Translations under genes and position numbers: made by a program
Part shown: piece after piece, positions 23,195 to 32,603 of the stretch
Position numbering within the stretch: position 1 is the stretch's first letter
How the letters are laid out: each line of letters opens with the position of its first letter
Origin: Sphingobacteriaceae bacterium
Lineage (GTDB): Bacteria; Bacteroidota; Bacteroidia; B-17B0; Aurantibacillaceae
NCBI GenBank assembly: GCA_002319075.1
Contig: NVQB01000001.1
Location: 3,782,001 to 3,846,000 of the forward strand
Direction of reading: 5' to 3'
DNA: 64,000 nucleotides
The notes under the pieces: model-generated
Databases searched by the model: none
The model's input: only the letters and a program-made list of their open reading frames with translations
Told to the model about the DNA's origin: nothing

Positions 23195-24415
23195 CTATTC
23201 TATAAAATGTGAAAGGTTTGTGACCGCATATCCTATGAGTACTAATAACATCAAAACAGCAACGCCGCTTATCACAGGCACATTTTTGATGTTTAGTGGA
23301 ATGCGGAATGGTCGCTCCTCTTTGCTCTTCGTAAAACGTCCGCAAATAACAGTGATATTAATGGTTAAGAAGGTTGCGAAAACAAAAAAATTAGCGATAA
23401 GGGCAACACTTTTAATGTCGCCAATAAAGATAAATCCTCCTGAACAGCAGGCGCAAAGCAATAGGGCTGGAATAGGGGTTTGTCTCTTTTCAGATATTTT
23501 AGACAATACGTTTCTACTTGAACTTTCTTTTGCCATTTGATAAACAATACGCGAGGCGCCAAGCATATTTGACAATAATGAATTACTGGTTGAAAATAAT
23601 GCAACTACAGCGAGCCCGATGGCGCCTGGGCGACCGAATTTTTTTTCTGCAATGTCTGCCAGTGGACTGTCTGACTTTTCGAGTTCTTCAAAAGAAATGG
23701 CACTTACTGAACTTAATGCTATTATGATATATAATAAGATAACAATTGTTGCTGAAGAAAAAAGTGCTTTTGGAATGGTGGTGGCAGGATTTTTAGTTTC
23801 CTCCGCCAGTTTTACGGTGTCTTCAAAACCTGTAAAGGCAAAGAATCCCAGTGCAGCTGCAGATAAAATACCATTTACACCTCCGGGTGGAAGTTTAAAA
23901 AATTCCAGGTCTTCACTTAAATTAATTGCACAATAGATCACAAAGATGAGTCCGCAAGCTTCGATGATCGTAAAAATGATATTAAACAAGGACGACTGTT
24001 TAATTCCGATAGTGTTTACCAGCAGTATAAAGGCGGTAATTAAAAGCGCGGCAATAAGTTTATTAAAATCGATAAGTTCGGCCAAATAGCCTGAAAATCC
24101 GATAGCGATGGTGGCTGCTCCCACTATGCCGCCCAGTGCGACCACACACCCAATAACATACGCAAATTTTTTCCCCAGAATTTCTTTTACATAAAAAAAT
24201 TCTCCTCCTGCTTTTGGATACATAGCACTTAATTCTGCGTAGGCAAAAATAGTGAGTAAGGCAGTGAGTGATGCAATAGCGAAGGAAAGCCAAAGCATAT
24301 TGCCCCCCAGTCCGGCTGCTTTTCCAATTACGGTATAAATACCTGCACCAATTATAACGCCGGATGCAAAGAAAATAACTTCTCCAAGTCTTAAAGTTCG
24401 TTTTAATTCTGCCAT
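23195..24415 (-). CDS. APC-family amino acid transporter
   Basis: 406 residues from the ATG at 24415 (M-A-E-L-K-R-T-L-R-L-G-E-V); the frame is open for 26 more codons upstream but these are not like the family. About eleven to twelve membrane helices. The first is broken by G-V-I-I-G-A-G-I-Y, the substrate-binding G-x-G motif of amino acid-polyamine-organocation transporters. The F-A-F-T-G-F-E-D motif lies in helix 6. A sodium- or proton-coupled amino acid permease of the inner membrane is the best call; the substrate is unknown. Terminated by the hairpin at 23063-23087. Confidence 0.88.
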   Translation of the reverse strand: MAELKRTLRLGEVIFFASGVIIGAGIYTVIGKAAGLGGNMLWLSFAIASLTALLTIFAYAELSAMYPKAGGEFFYVKEILGKKFAYVIGCVVALGGIVGAATIAIGFSGYLAELIDFNKLIAALLITAFILLVNTIGIKQSSLFNIIFTIIEACGLIFVIYCAINLSEDLEFFKLPPGGVNGILSAAALGFFAFTGFEDTVKLAEETKNPATTIPKALFSSATIVILLYIIIALSSVSAISFEELEKSDSPLADIAEKKFGRPGAIGLAVVALFSTSNSLLSNMLGASRIVYQMAKESSSRNVLSKISEKRQTPIPALLLCACCSGGFIFIGDIKSVALIANFFVFATFLTINITVICGRFTKSKEERPFRIPLNIKNVPVISGVAVLMLLVLIGYAVTNLSHFIE

Positions 24416-24573
24416 TTTTCCATTAAGTATATCAAAAATGGTTCGCAACATTCTTCCACGATTTCGCAAACAAAAGCGGGAATATATTTCCACTTTCGGG
24501 GGGATGTCCCCACTTTGAGATCACTTATTAATAAATTAACTATGGTATTGGTTTTGATTTTATTTATGAAACT

Positions 24574-25677
24574 ATGATTTCAAAAGTATCTTTAAAACAA
24601 GTAAACAATTTTCTGCTTTGCGGAATTTTAATTTGCGTGATATTATATTTCGCACAAAAGGTCCTGATTCCTATAGCCTTTGCGGCTTTTTTCGCCATGT
24701 TATTTACGGGCATGTCTAATAAGATGGAAAAGCATGGAGTGAAAAGGATTTGGACGGTACTTATTTCTTTGCTGATTATCGTCGTCGTTACTTTTGGAAT
24801 TGGATTCCTTGTGTACATGCAATCTAAAAAACTCGCCGATGAATTTCCAGCCATCGAAAAAAAATCACAGGAGTTTATGAAACAGGCCCAGGACTATATC
24901 AGCGAGAAATTGAATATACCCGAAGCAAAACAAGATGAGTTAATCGATAAACAGGTAAAATCTGCAGGCTCCTCCGCTCAGGAGGTTATTAAATCTATTT
25001 TCGCGGGAGCCGCCGGTATTCTTGGCTCATCTGTTATAGTACTTATTTTCACCTTTTTATTTTTGCTTCAGCGCGAAAAATATGAGTCTTTTTTTATCCA
25101 GCTCTGCACAGACACAGAACCCGACGAAGCCAAAAAAGTAATTCATAAAATCAGTAAGGTCTCGCAGAGCTATCTTACTGGCAGAGCGCTTTCCATTTTG
25201 ATTTTTACAGCTTTATTTACTAGTGGATTTTTAATTGTCGGTTTAAAAAATGCATTTCTTTTGGCTTTTATAGCAGCCTTGTTAACGATTGTGCCTTATG
25301 TAGGATCTATCGTGGGGGGACTTTTTCCTTTTGCTGTTGCATTAGTAACTGAAGATTCAAGCCAGGTCGCTATTGGCTCATTGGTTGTGGTGCTTATCAT
25401 TCAAGGCATAGACAATTATTTTATCGAACCGTATATCATTGGAGGAGAAGTTAGCATAAGTGGATTTTTTACAATTTTAATTTTGCTCATCGGCGGCATA
25501 CTTTGGGGCGTGGCTGGTATGGTGCTCTTTTTACCTATGTTGGGTGTCGCTAAAATTATCTTTGATGAAGTGCCGGCGTTGAAACCGTATGGCTATTTGA
25601 TCGGAGATCAAAAGGAAGAAAAACAATCGACCCGCATGTGGGATAAAATTAAAAAGTTATTTGGTAAAAAAGACTAG
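24574..25677 (+). CDS. AI-2E (PerM/TqsA) family transporter
   Basis: 367 residues with the family's layout: two closely spaced helices at the start (about 10-30 and 33-50), a third (60-80), a long soluble segment of about 80 residues (K-K-L-A-D-E-F-P-A-I-E-K-K), then a cluster of helices from 145. The conserved signatures are G-L-K-N-A-F-L-L-A-F-I-A-A-L-L-T-I-V-P-Y-V-G-S-I-V-G-G, the I-Q-G-I-D-N-Y-F-I-E-P-Y-I-I-G motif and G-G-I-L-W-G-V-A-G-M. Members export autoinducer-2 or exchange ions for protons. It is divergent from the APC transporter and has no operon partner. Confidence 0.9.
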   Translation: MISKVSLKQVNNFLLCGILICVILYFAQKVLIPIAFAAFFAMLFTGMSNKMEKHGVKRIWTVLISLLIIVVVTFGIGFLVYMQSKKLADEFPAIEKKSQEFMKQAQDYISEKLNIPEAKQDELIDKQVKSAGSSAQEVIKSIFAGAAGILGSSVIVLIFTFLFLLQREKYESFFIQLCTDTEPDEAKKVIHKISKVSQSYLTGRALSILIFTALFTSGFLIVGLKNAFLLAFIAALLTIVPYVGSIVGGLFPFAVALVTEDSSQVAIGSLVVVLIIQGIDNYFIEPYIIGGEVSISGFFTILILLIGGILWGVAGMVLFLPMLGVAKIIFDEVPALKPYGYLIGDQKEEKQSTRMWDKIKKLFGKKD

Positions 25678-25949
25678 GAGATTGTGGTATCGGTTAATGC
25701 CTTATTAAGGAACAAAGAATGCCGCAACTCCATTCTGCTGCACTTTGTGAAGGGGCTTGAAGGAGGAATGAATGAGAGGTCACAGCATTTTTTTTAACAG
25801 AGAATCTTTACCATTAACGTAATTTATCTATTTTCTGATAATTAAGCATGCTACTGGGTGCAGGGCTTCGGGTCAATGCCGCTTTACGTTTCCGCAATTC
25901 TAAGTATATTCTAATTGGTTTTTTCAGGGATAGTCTGTATTATTAACCT

Positions 25950-26918
25950 ATGAGTCCCTTATTCGAAAATATTGGTGAAAAAGCAGTCAAGCGTCTCGAT
26001 AAAAGGTCGGAGCGCGCCAGAACTGCCAGAGAGAAGGCTAAGGCTTTTATTATTTTAAAACGTCTTTTTAAACGGGAAGTAATAAATGGGTGTTTAATGT
26101 TGCTTGGCGTATTCTCAGCGGCTTTCGGATTAAAGAGTTTTTTACTTTCTAACGATTTTATCGACGGGGGTATCACCGGTATCTCTCTGCTTATATCGGC
26201 TGTTACTGGTATAAATCTGTCTATTCTTATCGTTTTATTAAATATTCCTTTTATAATATTAGGCTATACACAGATCGGTAAAAACTTTGTAATCAAGACT
26301 ACCTGTGGCATCCTGGGCCTTGCCATCGTTTTAGCACTGGTCGATTTTCCCATTTTAACCACCGATAAATTACTGGTTTCTGTCTTCGGAGGCTTTTTCC
26401 TGGGAGCTGGAATCGGCCTAACCATGAGGGGCGGGGGAGTGATCGACGGTACCGAGGTAATGGCCATCTCATTTAGCAAGCGTACTGGGCTTACTATCGG
26501 CGACATCATTATGATTGTGAACATTATTATATTTTCATTTGCGGCCTGGTTACTGTCTTTTGAAACGGCATTATATTCAATTTTAGCGTATCTTAGCGCC
26601 TCAAAAACCGTAGATTTTATAATTGAGGGGATTGAGGAATATACCGGTGTTACTATTATTTCGGCGAAGAATGAGGAGCTAAGGCTTATGATTACTGAAG
26701 ATCTTGGTCGCGGAGTAACGGTTTACAAGGGGTCCAGAGGCTTTGGGAAAACGGGTGATAAGAAAGGGGAGATAGATATTTTGTATACAGTTATCACACG
26801 TTTGGAGGTAGCGAAGTTGAATACGGAAATTGAAAAGATTGACCCTGCTGCCTTTGTGATCATGAACAGCATAAAGGACACCAAGGGCGGAATGATTAAA
26901 AAAAGAGTACTACATTAA
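25950..26918 (+). CDS. YitT-family membrane protein (DUF161 + DUF2179)
   Basis: 322 residues. After a basic cytoplasmic start (residues 1-45, rich in Arg/Lys, longer than usual) there are five to six helices: L-L-G-V-F-S-A-A-F-G-L-K-S-F-L-L-S-N-D-F-I-D-G-G-I-T-G and F-I-I-L-G-Y, as in YitT/YqfU. A cytoplasmic DUF2179 domain (about 235-315) ends the protein, with V-T-I-I-S-A-K-N-E-E-L and the G-R-G-V-T-V-Y-K-G-S-R-G-F sequence. Physiological role of the family is not settled. The gene lies 21 bases upstream of the MMPL/RND gene, so the two are probably co-transcribed. Confidence 0.88.
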   Translation: MSPLFENIGEKAVKRLDKRSERARTAREKAKAFIILKRLFKREVINGCLMLLGVFSAAFGLKSFLLSNDFIDGGITGISLLISAVTGINLSILIVLLNIPFIILGYTQIGKNFVIKTTCGILGLAIVLALVDFPILTTDKLLVSVFGGFFLGAGIGLTMRGGGVIDGTEVMAISFSKRTGLTIGDIIMIVNIIIFSFAAWLLSFETALYSILAYLSASKTVDFIIEGIEEYTGVTIISAKNEELRLMITEDLGRGVTVYKGSRGFGKTGDKKGEIDILYTVITRLEVAKLNTEIEKIDPAAFVIMNSIKDTKGGMIKKRVLH

Positions 26919-26939
26919 AAAGATATAAGCGAACCAATT

Positions 26940-29324
26940 ATGTGGAAGATTTTTTCAGCAGTTTTATTAAGGAATAAATTAATTTTTACCATTGTTGTTT
27001 TACTGGCTACAGTATTTATGGGCTACCAGGCTTCGCGTATGGAGCTTTCTTACGAATTCGCAAAAATTTTACCGGACAACGATAGTACGTTTATTGGTTA
27101 TCAGAATTTTAAAAAACAGTTTGGTGAAGATGGCAACGTCATGGTTATGGGCTTTGCAGATAAAAATCTTTTCCAATACGAAAAATTCCGCGACTGGCAC
27201 GAACTCAGTAAAGCGGTAAAAAATATTCAGGGTATTAAAGAGGTGATGTCGCTGCCAACTATTTTTAAATTGGTAAAGAACGACAGTCTCGAAAAATTCC
27301 AGATGATTCCGCTTGTTCAGAATCCTATTACTTCTCAAAAAGAAGTAGACAGTTTAAAAGCAGAAATCCTCAACATGCCTTTCTACGAAGGGTTTGTATA
27401 CAACAAAGAAACAGGCGCTACTTTGTTGATGATCACTTTCAAGAAAAAAGATCTAGATTCTAAACGTCGTCTCACCATTGTGGAGGAGATCAAAAATTTA
27501 GGGGATGCCTTTGCCAGCAAACACAACCTTGAAATGCATTATTCAGGAATGCCTTACATCCGTTCGCAGCTGATGACCAAGGTTTCGCATGAAATGACTT
27601 TATTTCTCGTGTTGGCTGTATTAGTAACAGCATTTATTTTATGGATGTTTTTCCGTTCTGTAACAACGGTGATCTTTTCCTTAATTGTGGTGGTTATCGG
27701 AGTTGTATGGTCCATCGGAATCATGGAGCTTTTCGGTTACAAGATCACTGTACTTTCAGGGTTGATTGCCCCCCTTATTATGGTAATCGGACTTCCCAAT
27801 TGTATCTTCCTCATCAATAAATACCATGCAGAATTTTTAGCTCATGGTAATAAGATGAAAGCCCTTCAACGCAGTATAGAAACTATTGGCGTTACTTTAT
27901 TCTTGGCCAACATTACTACGGCTATTGGATTTGGTGTTTTGTATTTCACCAAAAGTTCTATGCTTGTTGAGTTTGGCGTAGTGGCCGCAATAAGTGTTAT
28001 GACTACTTACGTTATCACGCTCATTTTGATTCCAATTATTTTAAATGTGCTTCCAACACCTAAGGCAAAGCATACCAAACACCAGGAAGGAAAACGCATC
28101 AATAAAGTATTAGATCTGGTTGATCAACTTGTGCAAAAGCGCAGACCGGCTATTTACATTGTAACCACCATCATCACTTTGATTTCCTTCTGGGGCATGA
28201 CCTTTATTGATATGAATGGCTATGTGGTGGATGACCTTCCTGAAAAAGATCCTGTTTACACCGACCTGCATTTCTTCGAGACAAATTTTAAGGGAGTGCT
28301 TCCTTTTGAAATTGCTATCGATACAAAAAAACCAAACGGACTTTTTGCCGACAATGCAAAAGCGCTTTATAAAATTCAACGCATGCAAAAGGTTTTTGCC
28401 GGCTACGATAGTGTGTTTAGTAAACCTTTCTCTATAGTTGAGGGAATTAAATTTGCCTACCAGGGTTACCGTGGCGGTGATGCAAAATATTACAAGTTGC
28501 CTCCGGTTTCGGATTTAAAAGAATTGAAAAGTTTTACCGGTGGCTTGTCAGGTGCGAATAGCAGACTGCAAAACTTTATCGATACCTCAAAACAAATAAC
28601 ACGTGTTTCTTACCAGGCAAAGGATATTGGGTCTAAACGTATGGACGCTTTGATGTTAGAGTTACGTCCAAAAATAGATTCGATTTTTCCTCCGGCAGAT
28701 TACAAGGTAACTACAACCGGTCACAGTTTAGTATTCTTAAAAAGTAACGACTATCTTTTAGATAATTTAATTGAGAGTTTGGTAATTGAAATTATTTTAA
28801 TTGCTATAGTAGGAATCGCCCTGTTCCGTTCGGTGCGTATTATTTTATTATCAAAGTTGCCTTGTTTAATTCCCTTAGTTATTACGGCAGCGGTAATGGG
28901 TTTCCTTGATATTCGTTTCAAACCTTCTACGATTTTGATTTTCAGTATTGCCTTTGGGATCTCCTCCGACGGTACCGTCTATTTTCTCTCCAAGTACAGG
29001 CAGGAATTAAAGAAGGTAGGGCAGGATGCTTCACAAGCCATCTCTGCGGCTATTAAAGAAACCGGTTTGAGCATGGTTTACACCTCTATTATTTTATTCT
29101 GCGGGTTCGCTATCTTCACAGCATCCAGCTTTGGCGGAACAGCGGCCATGGGGATTTTAGTGTCATTAACGCTGTTAATGTCCATGTTTACTAACCTCAT
29201 ACTTTTACCGGCTATTTTACTTTCCATTCACCGTAAATCGCTCAATAAAGAAATTACCGAAGAGCCCCTCATCGATATGGAAGAAAGTATCGAAGAACGC
29301 GGGAAAGATCTTTCGGATATTTAA
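26940..29324 (+). CDS. RND superfamily (MMPL-type) exporter
   Basis: 794 residues. Twelve helices in the two-fold pattern of RND proteins: helix 1 (about 12-30), a periplasmic loop of about 190 residues, helices 2-6 (about 220-370), helix 7 (about 402-420), a second large loop, and helices 8-12 (about 615-765). The sterol-sensing-like region has G-L-I-A-P-L-I-M-V-I-G-L-P-N and the second half has I-A-F-G-I-S-S-D-G-T-V-Y. Closest in character to bacterial MMPL proteins and hopanoid/lipid exporters. Substrate unknown; a lipid or envelope component is inferred from the class. Confidence 0.88.
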   Translation: MWKIFSAVLLRNKLIFTIVVLLATVFMGYQASRMELSYEFAKILPDNDSTFIGYQNFKKQFGEDGNVMVMGFADKNLFQYEKFRDWHELSKAVKNIQGIKEVMSLPTIFKLVKNDSLEKFQMIPLVQNPITSQKEVDSLKAEILNMPFYEGFVYNKETGATLLMITFKKKDLDSKRRLTIVEEIKNLGDAFASKHNLEMHYSGMPYIRSQLMTKVSHEMTLFLVLAVLVTAFILWMFFRSVTTVIFSLIVVVIGVVWSIGIMELFGYKITVLSGLIAPLIMVIGLPNCIFLINKYHAEFLAHGNKMKALQRSIETIGVTLFLANITTAIGFGVLYFTKSSMLVEFGVVAAISVMTTYVITLILIPIILNVLPTPKAKHTKHQEGKRINKVLDLVDQLVQKRRPAIYIVTTIITLISFWGMTFIDMNGYVVDDLPEKDPVYTDLHFFETNFKGVLPFEIAIDTKKPNGLFADNAKALYKIQRMQKVFAGYDSVFSKPFSIVEGIKFAYQGYRGGDAKYYKLPPVSDLKELKSFTGGLSGANSRLQNFIDTSKQITRVSYQAKDIGSKRMDALMLELRPKIDSIFPPADYKVTTTGHSLVFLKSNDYLLDNLIESLVIEIILIAIVGIALFRSVRIILLSKLPCLIPLVITAAVMGFLDIRFKPSTILIFSIAFGISSDGTVYFLSKYRQELKKVGQDASQAISAAIKETGLSMVYTSIILFCGFAIFTASSFGGTAAMGILVSLTLLMSMFTNLILLPAILLSIHRKSLNKEITEEPLIDMEESIEERGKDLSDI

Positions 29325-29448
29325 TTACTTCGGGTTGAGAGTTTTATTACTTCCGGTTCCAGGTAAAGCGTTGCGCTAGCACAAGGATATTTTCTTGCGT
29401 AAGGTTCTAAGGTTGACAGGTACAAAAAAGATTTATGCGCTTATTTGA

Positions 29449-29901
29449 GAAATAAAACTAATATTTGCGCGGCAAATTTTTATTCCTGATATAATCTTAC
29501 CTACTGGCTATATATTCAATTCTTTAAAAAAACAGATACATTTTACCGCGTCCATAAAAAGAAAAGTACTGAGTGGTTTTATTTTATGTGTTTATCTGTC
29601 TTTCATCGTTATTTTTCTTCAACCCTTTGATACAAGGCAATTCGAAGCGAAAAACAAGACACTCCTTCTTTCCGGTTATGGCATCTTTACTTTTGTTGTC
29701 TTTGTAATTCACAATAGTGTTGAAAATATCTGGTATTTCAGAGTTCGTAAAATCTGGACCGTAGCTTACGAAATTATTTCTACGCTGATCTTTTGTTTTT
29801 TTTCAGGAACGGTTCTGTATATCTACAATAGATTTATTGTAAATAATCTGGACCTTACTTTAGTTACCTATTGGCGTTTTTTAAGCATCACGGTCTGCTA
29901 T
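29449..29901 (+). other. In-frame coding region upstream of the LytTR start, no visible start codon
   Basis: The frame of the LytTR gene is open from just after TGA at 29446-29448 and contains no ATG, GTG or TTG before 29902. The reading looks like protein: S-L-K-K-Q-I-H-F-T-A-S-I-K-R-K-V-L-S-G-F-I-L-C-V-Y-L is followed by L-Q-P-F-D-T-R-Q-F-E-A-K-N-K and further hydrophobic segments. Four helices of a LytTR-type membrane regulator are expected here, and the Q-P-F motif at the end of helix 1 fits. So the true protein probably starts near 29460-29560 at a rare codon (ATT, ATA or CTG), or a base error broke the start. Confidence 0.6.
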
Positions 29902-30312
29902 ATGATCCCTGTTTTTGTTCCCCTGATGCTTTTTTTAAGACAGAAGTTTGGTGAACGGATTATTCCGGCCCCGGAGAATTCGATTATACTCACCGGAGAA
30001 AACAAGAATGAGATCCTGCAATTGGATAGAAGAGAATTACTATTTGTGAGAGCTGTAGAAAATTATGTGGAAATCTGTTTTACGGATAAAAACAAAAAGG
30101 TCATTTCCAAAACATTCCGGCAAACGCTCTCAAATGTTTGCGAACAAGTTCCGTTTTTAGAAAAATGCCACCGCTCTTATCTGGTCAATATAGGTACCAT
30201 AAGTGAAATAGAGGGTAATTCACAGGGCGCAAAGATCTTTTTTGGCGTTGGTGAAAAAGAAATTCCCCTCTCTAAAACCTATTATAAACAGATAAAGAAT
30301 AAAGTCTCTTAG
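29902..30312 (+). CDS. LytTR-domain DNA-binding regulator (membrane-anchored)
   Basis: The conservative ORF encodes 136 residues. The first 15 are the end of a membrane helix (P-V-F-V-P-L-M-L-F-L-R). After a linker, the LytTR domain (about 35-130) has L-D-R-R-E-L-L-F-V-R-A-V-E-N-Y-V-E-I-C-F, the helix R-Q-T-L-S-N-V-C-E-Q-V-P-F-L-E-K-C-H-R-S-Y-L-V-N and I-P-L-S-K-T-Y-Y-K-Q-I. The R-S-Y-L-V-N and K-C-H motif are standard. The reading frame is clearly open upstream with a four-helix membrane domain (29449-29901), so the gene is likely longer. It is 121 bases upstream of an S41 peptidase. Confidence 0.85.
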   Translation: MIPVFVPLMLFLRQKFGERIIPAPENSIILTGENKNEILQLDRRELLFVRAVENYVEICFTDKNKKVISKTFRQTLSNVCEQVPFLEKCHRSYLVNIGTISEIEGNSQGAKIFFGVGEKEIPLSKTYYKQIKNKVS

Positions 30313-30380
30313 TTTTTGATAAAAAGTTTGACCGAAACCTATCTACTCGTCAAAAAAGCTATGCGTTTCATCACATTAAG

Positions 30381-30411
30381 TTGAATCTCAGTGTATTTCG
30401 CATTTACTTTG
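30381..30411 (+). promoter_or_regulatory. Probable promoter of the S41 peptidase gene
   Basis: TTG at 30381-30383, 20 bases, then TTACTTTG at 30404-30411 (7 of 8 to TAnnTTTG). The ATG at 30434 follows 22 bases later. Any LytTR binding repeat would be upstream; none is certain. Confidence 0.5.
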
Positions 30412-30433
30412 AAAGCTTAAAAATTCACTAATT

Positions 30434-31810
30434 ATGCGCAGAACCAAAAAAATGAAGTTCGTTATTTTGAATTTCCTCCTGATTTTCCTTTTCAATGCTA
30501 TTTTTGCCCAAAACAATCCGGGTCATTTTAAAAGCGATATAGATTTTGGTAATGGAACCGTCATTTCTACCTTTTTGGATGTAGCGATTGCCCGGGATAA
30601 GTTTACCATTACCTCTCCAAAAAATGCAGATGTACGCATAGTGGGTGGTGTTAAGGCAAAATTAGGAAGACTTTTGGGTAAATTGCCTAAAAAAGGGATC
30701 ATCGTAACCATTAAAGGAACTGAGAAAACAGACAGTTTATGGGGGAATGCAAACATTCCAATGTTCGGTAAATTACAGTTTAAAGGAATTGTAAAGAATG
30801 ACCAACTCACTGGCGAACTCTTGAACAAGGACGGAAAATCGGTAGGAACAGTAAAGGGAGTGAATTCTAAAGAGGACAAGATCGCCTATAAAGAACTTTA
30901 TCCTAAAATAATTAAAACAATACAAGATAATATTTATTCAAAGGAAGTAGTGCAAACTAAAGAATGGAAAAAATTCGAAAAAAAACTTGAAAAACTTTGT
31001 AGTAGCGCCCACGATGATATAGAGTTATATTTCGGTTTTAGCATGCTTACTCCGAAGCTTCCATTCACTCACTTATATTTATTAATTGTGCAAGACACCA
31101 CTAATAGCGAAGGGCCTGCAAACACAGAAAAGTCTGTTTTTTTCGAAGAAAAAAACAACACTACCGCCTATCTGAAAATTAAAAATTTCAGTAGTTCGGA
31201 GAAAGAATTAGCAGAAATCTTACCTAAGATAGTGGCCAACCCGGCTTACAAAAATTTGATTATTGATTTACGTAACAATGGCGGCGGCGGTGTAGGTCCT
31301 GCTTTCGCGCTTGCAAAATACATCGTAACCGAAGATCTGGAAGTAGGTTATTTTCCAACGAACAAACTAAGTTATTCGGGTTATCAGCCCGAATTATTTA
31401 AAGCACTACCTGAAACGCAGCCCAAAAGTACTGATGAGCTCGGGAATGAATTAAGAGCTTCGCCAGGCGTCAAACTTATATTTAAAAAACCCAGTAATCC
31501 TGTATTCGCAGGTAAGATCTATGTGTTAACCAATGGTTATACCGGAAGTACTTGCGAGCCTATGGTGTATGCTTTGAAAAACACTAAAAAGGCAACCATT
31601 ATTGGTGAAAAAACTTATGGCGGCATGCTGGCTGCCTCGCCTTTTGTTGCCTCAGGAAAATACATGCTCATGGTGCCCATTGCAGATTTTTACACTTATG
31701 ATGGCGTTCGTTTAGACAAAGTGGGCGTAGAGCCGGATATTAAGGTCACGTCAGACGAAGCGCTGAATAAAGCCATGGAACTAATTGAGGGAGTTAGGGA
31801 TAACAAATAA
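30434..31810 (+). CDS. Secreted S41-family peptidase
   Basis: 458 residues with a signal peptide (basic start, core ending F-A-Q at about 25). The N-terminal 140 residues are a beta-rich domain (I-D-F-G-N-G-T-V-I-S-T-F). The S41 core spans about 225-455: Y-L-K-I-K-N-F, the L-I-I-D-L-R-N-N-G-G-G-G motif, and the nucleophile region N-G-Y-T-G-S-T-C-E-P (Ser 372 by count). The Lys of the C-terminal-processing type (G-K-G) is not evident; instead G-E-K-T-Y-G-G follows, as in the S41B/IRBP-like branch. No PDZ domain was recognised. Its position next to a LytTR regulator may be regulatory; this is inference. Confidence 0.85.
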   Translation: MRRTKKMKFVILNFLLIFLFNAIFAQNNPGHFKSDIDFGNGTVISTFLDVAIARDKFTITSPKNADVRIVGGVKAKLGRLLGKLPKKGIIVTIKGTEKTDSLWGNANIPMFGKLQFKGIVKNDQLTGELLNKDGKSVGTVKGVNSKEDKIAYKELYPKIIKTIQDNIYSKEVVQTKEWKKFEKKLEKLCSSAHDDIELYFGFSMLTPKLPFTHLYLLIVQDTTNSEGPANTEKSVFFEEKNNTTAYLKIKNFSSSEKELAEILPKIVANPAYKNLIIDLRNNGGGGVGPAFALAKYIVTEDLEVGYFPTNKLSYSGYQPELFKALPETQPKSTDELGNELRASPGVKLIFKKPSNPVFAGKIYVLTNGYTGSTCEPMVYALKNTKKATIIGEKTYGGMLAASPFVASGKYMLMVPIADFYTYDGVRLDKVGVEPDIKVTSDEALNKAMELIEGVRDNK

Positions 31811-32095
31811 ACTATGGTCACCATACGGTAACCTGGTAAATGGCTTTAAGCTATCGAAAGACAATTACAGCTAAGAAAATACAGATTGAATATCAATGAT
31901 CAGTTGGTACTTCTATAGAAAAGCAATTAGTGCCTACCACGAATCAAGAAGTGTGAATTGGGCCCTGTAATTTATATTTGAAAAAAATAAATTGTATGTC
32001 AAATAAGTGAGGCTATACAGGCTACAACTAATTTTACGTTTCTTCAGAACTTATGTCCATATTTTCTTCTATTTTTATAGAGCAAAATAACCCGA

Positions 32096-32572
32096 ATGAA
32101 TACATCCAAAAACATTGCAAAACATTTAAGAGAAATTCATTTCGGAGGTAACTGGACTTGTGTAAACATGAAGGATACTTTGTCTGGACTTACCTGGCAA
32201 GAGGTCACCACACAGGTTTATGGATTCAATACCATAGCAACCCTCACCCATCATGTAAATTATTATGTGGACGCTGTAATAAAAGTGTTTGAGGGAGAAG
32301 CTTTAAATGCAAAAGATGAATTGAGTTTTAATCACCCACCTATAGCTTCGCAGCAAGATTGGGAGAAGATGTTGGATAAAGTATTTACGGAGGCTGAAAA
32401 ATTTGCAGTCCTGATCGAAGAATTACCGGATGAAAAATTATGGGAAGACTTCACAGATAAAAAGTACGGGATTTATTACCGCAACCTGCATGGTATCATA
32501 GAGCATATGCATTATCATTTAGGACAGATTGTGATTCTGAAAAAAATAATCCTACAGCAAGAGGCAAAATAA
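32096..32572 (+). CDS. DinB-family protein (DUF1572-like)
   Basis: 158 residues, four-helix-bundle pattern: I-A-K-H-L-R-E-I-H-F-G-G-N-W-T at the start, then T-I-A-T-L-T-H-H-V-N-Y-Y-V-D-A with a metal-type H-H, and I-I-E-H-M-H-Y-H-L-G-Q-I at the end, which supplies the H-x-x-H of the DinB site. Unlike the gene at 9047, the metal ligands look intact. The archaemetzincin-like gene follows 31 bases later on the same strand and may be co-transcribed. DinB-like proteins are often thiol-transferases using bacillithiol or mycothiol; the substrate here is unknown. Confidence 0.85.
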   Translation: MNTSKNIAKHLREIHFGGNWTCVNMKDTLSGLTWQEVTTQVYGFNTIATLTHHVNYYVDAVIKVFEGEALNAKDELSFNHPPIASQQDWEKMLDKVFTEAEKFAVLIEELPDEKLWEDFTDKKYGIYYRNLHGIIEHMHYHLGQIVILKKIILQQEAK

Positions 32573-32603
32573 AACATATTTAACTTAAAAATCTTGTCAA
32601 ACT

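Noticed and set aside
23013-23345. Minus-strand ORF over the end of array 3 and the APC transporter
   Set aside because: It overlaps the transporter in another frame, crosses its terminator and the repeat array, and has no family likeness.
25678-25949. Hidden gene or riboswitch between the AI-2E and YitT genes
   Set aside because: All frames are broken and there is no recognisable riboswitch structure; only weak promoter-like sequence near 25915-25945.
31811-32095. Small gene between the S41 peptidase and the DinB-like gene
   Set aside because: No open frame with protein-like composition; a TATATTTG at 31973-31980 has no matching -33 box and lies far from the next start.
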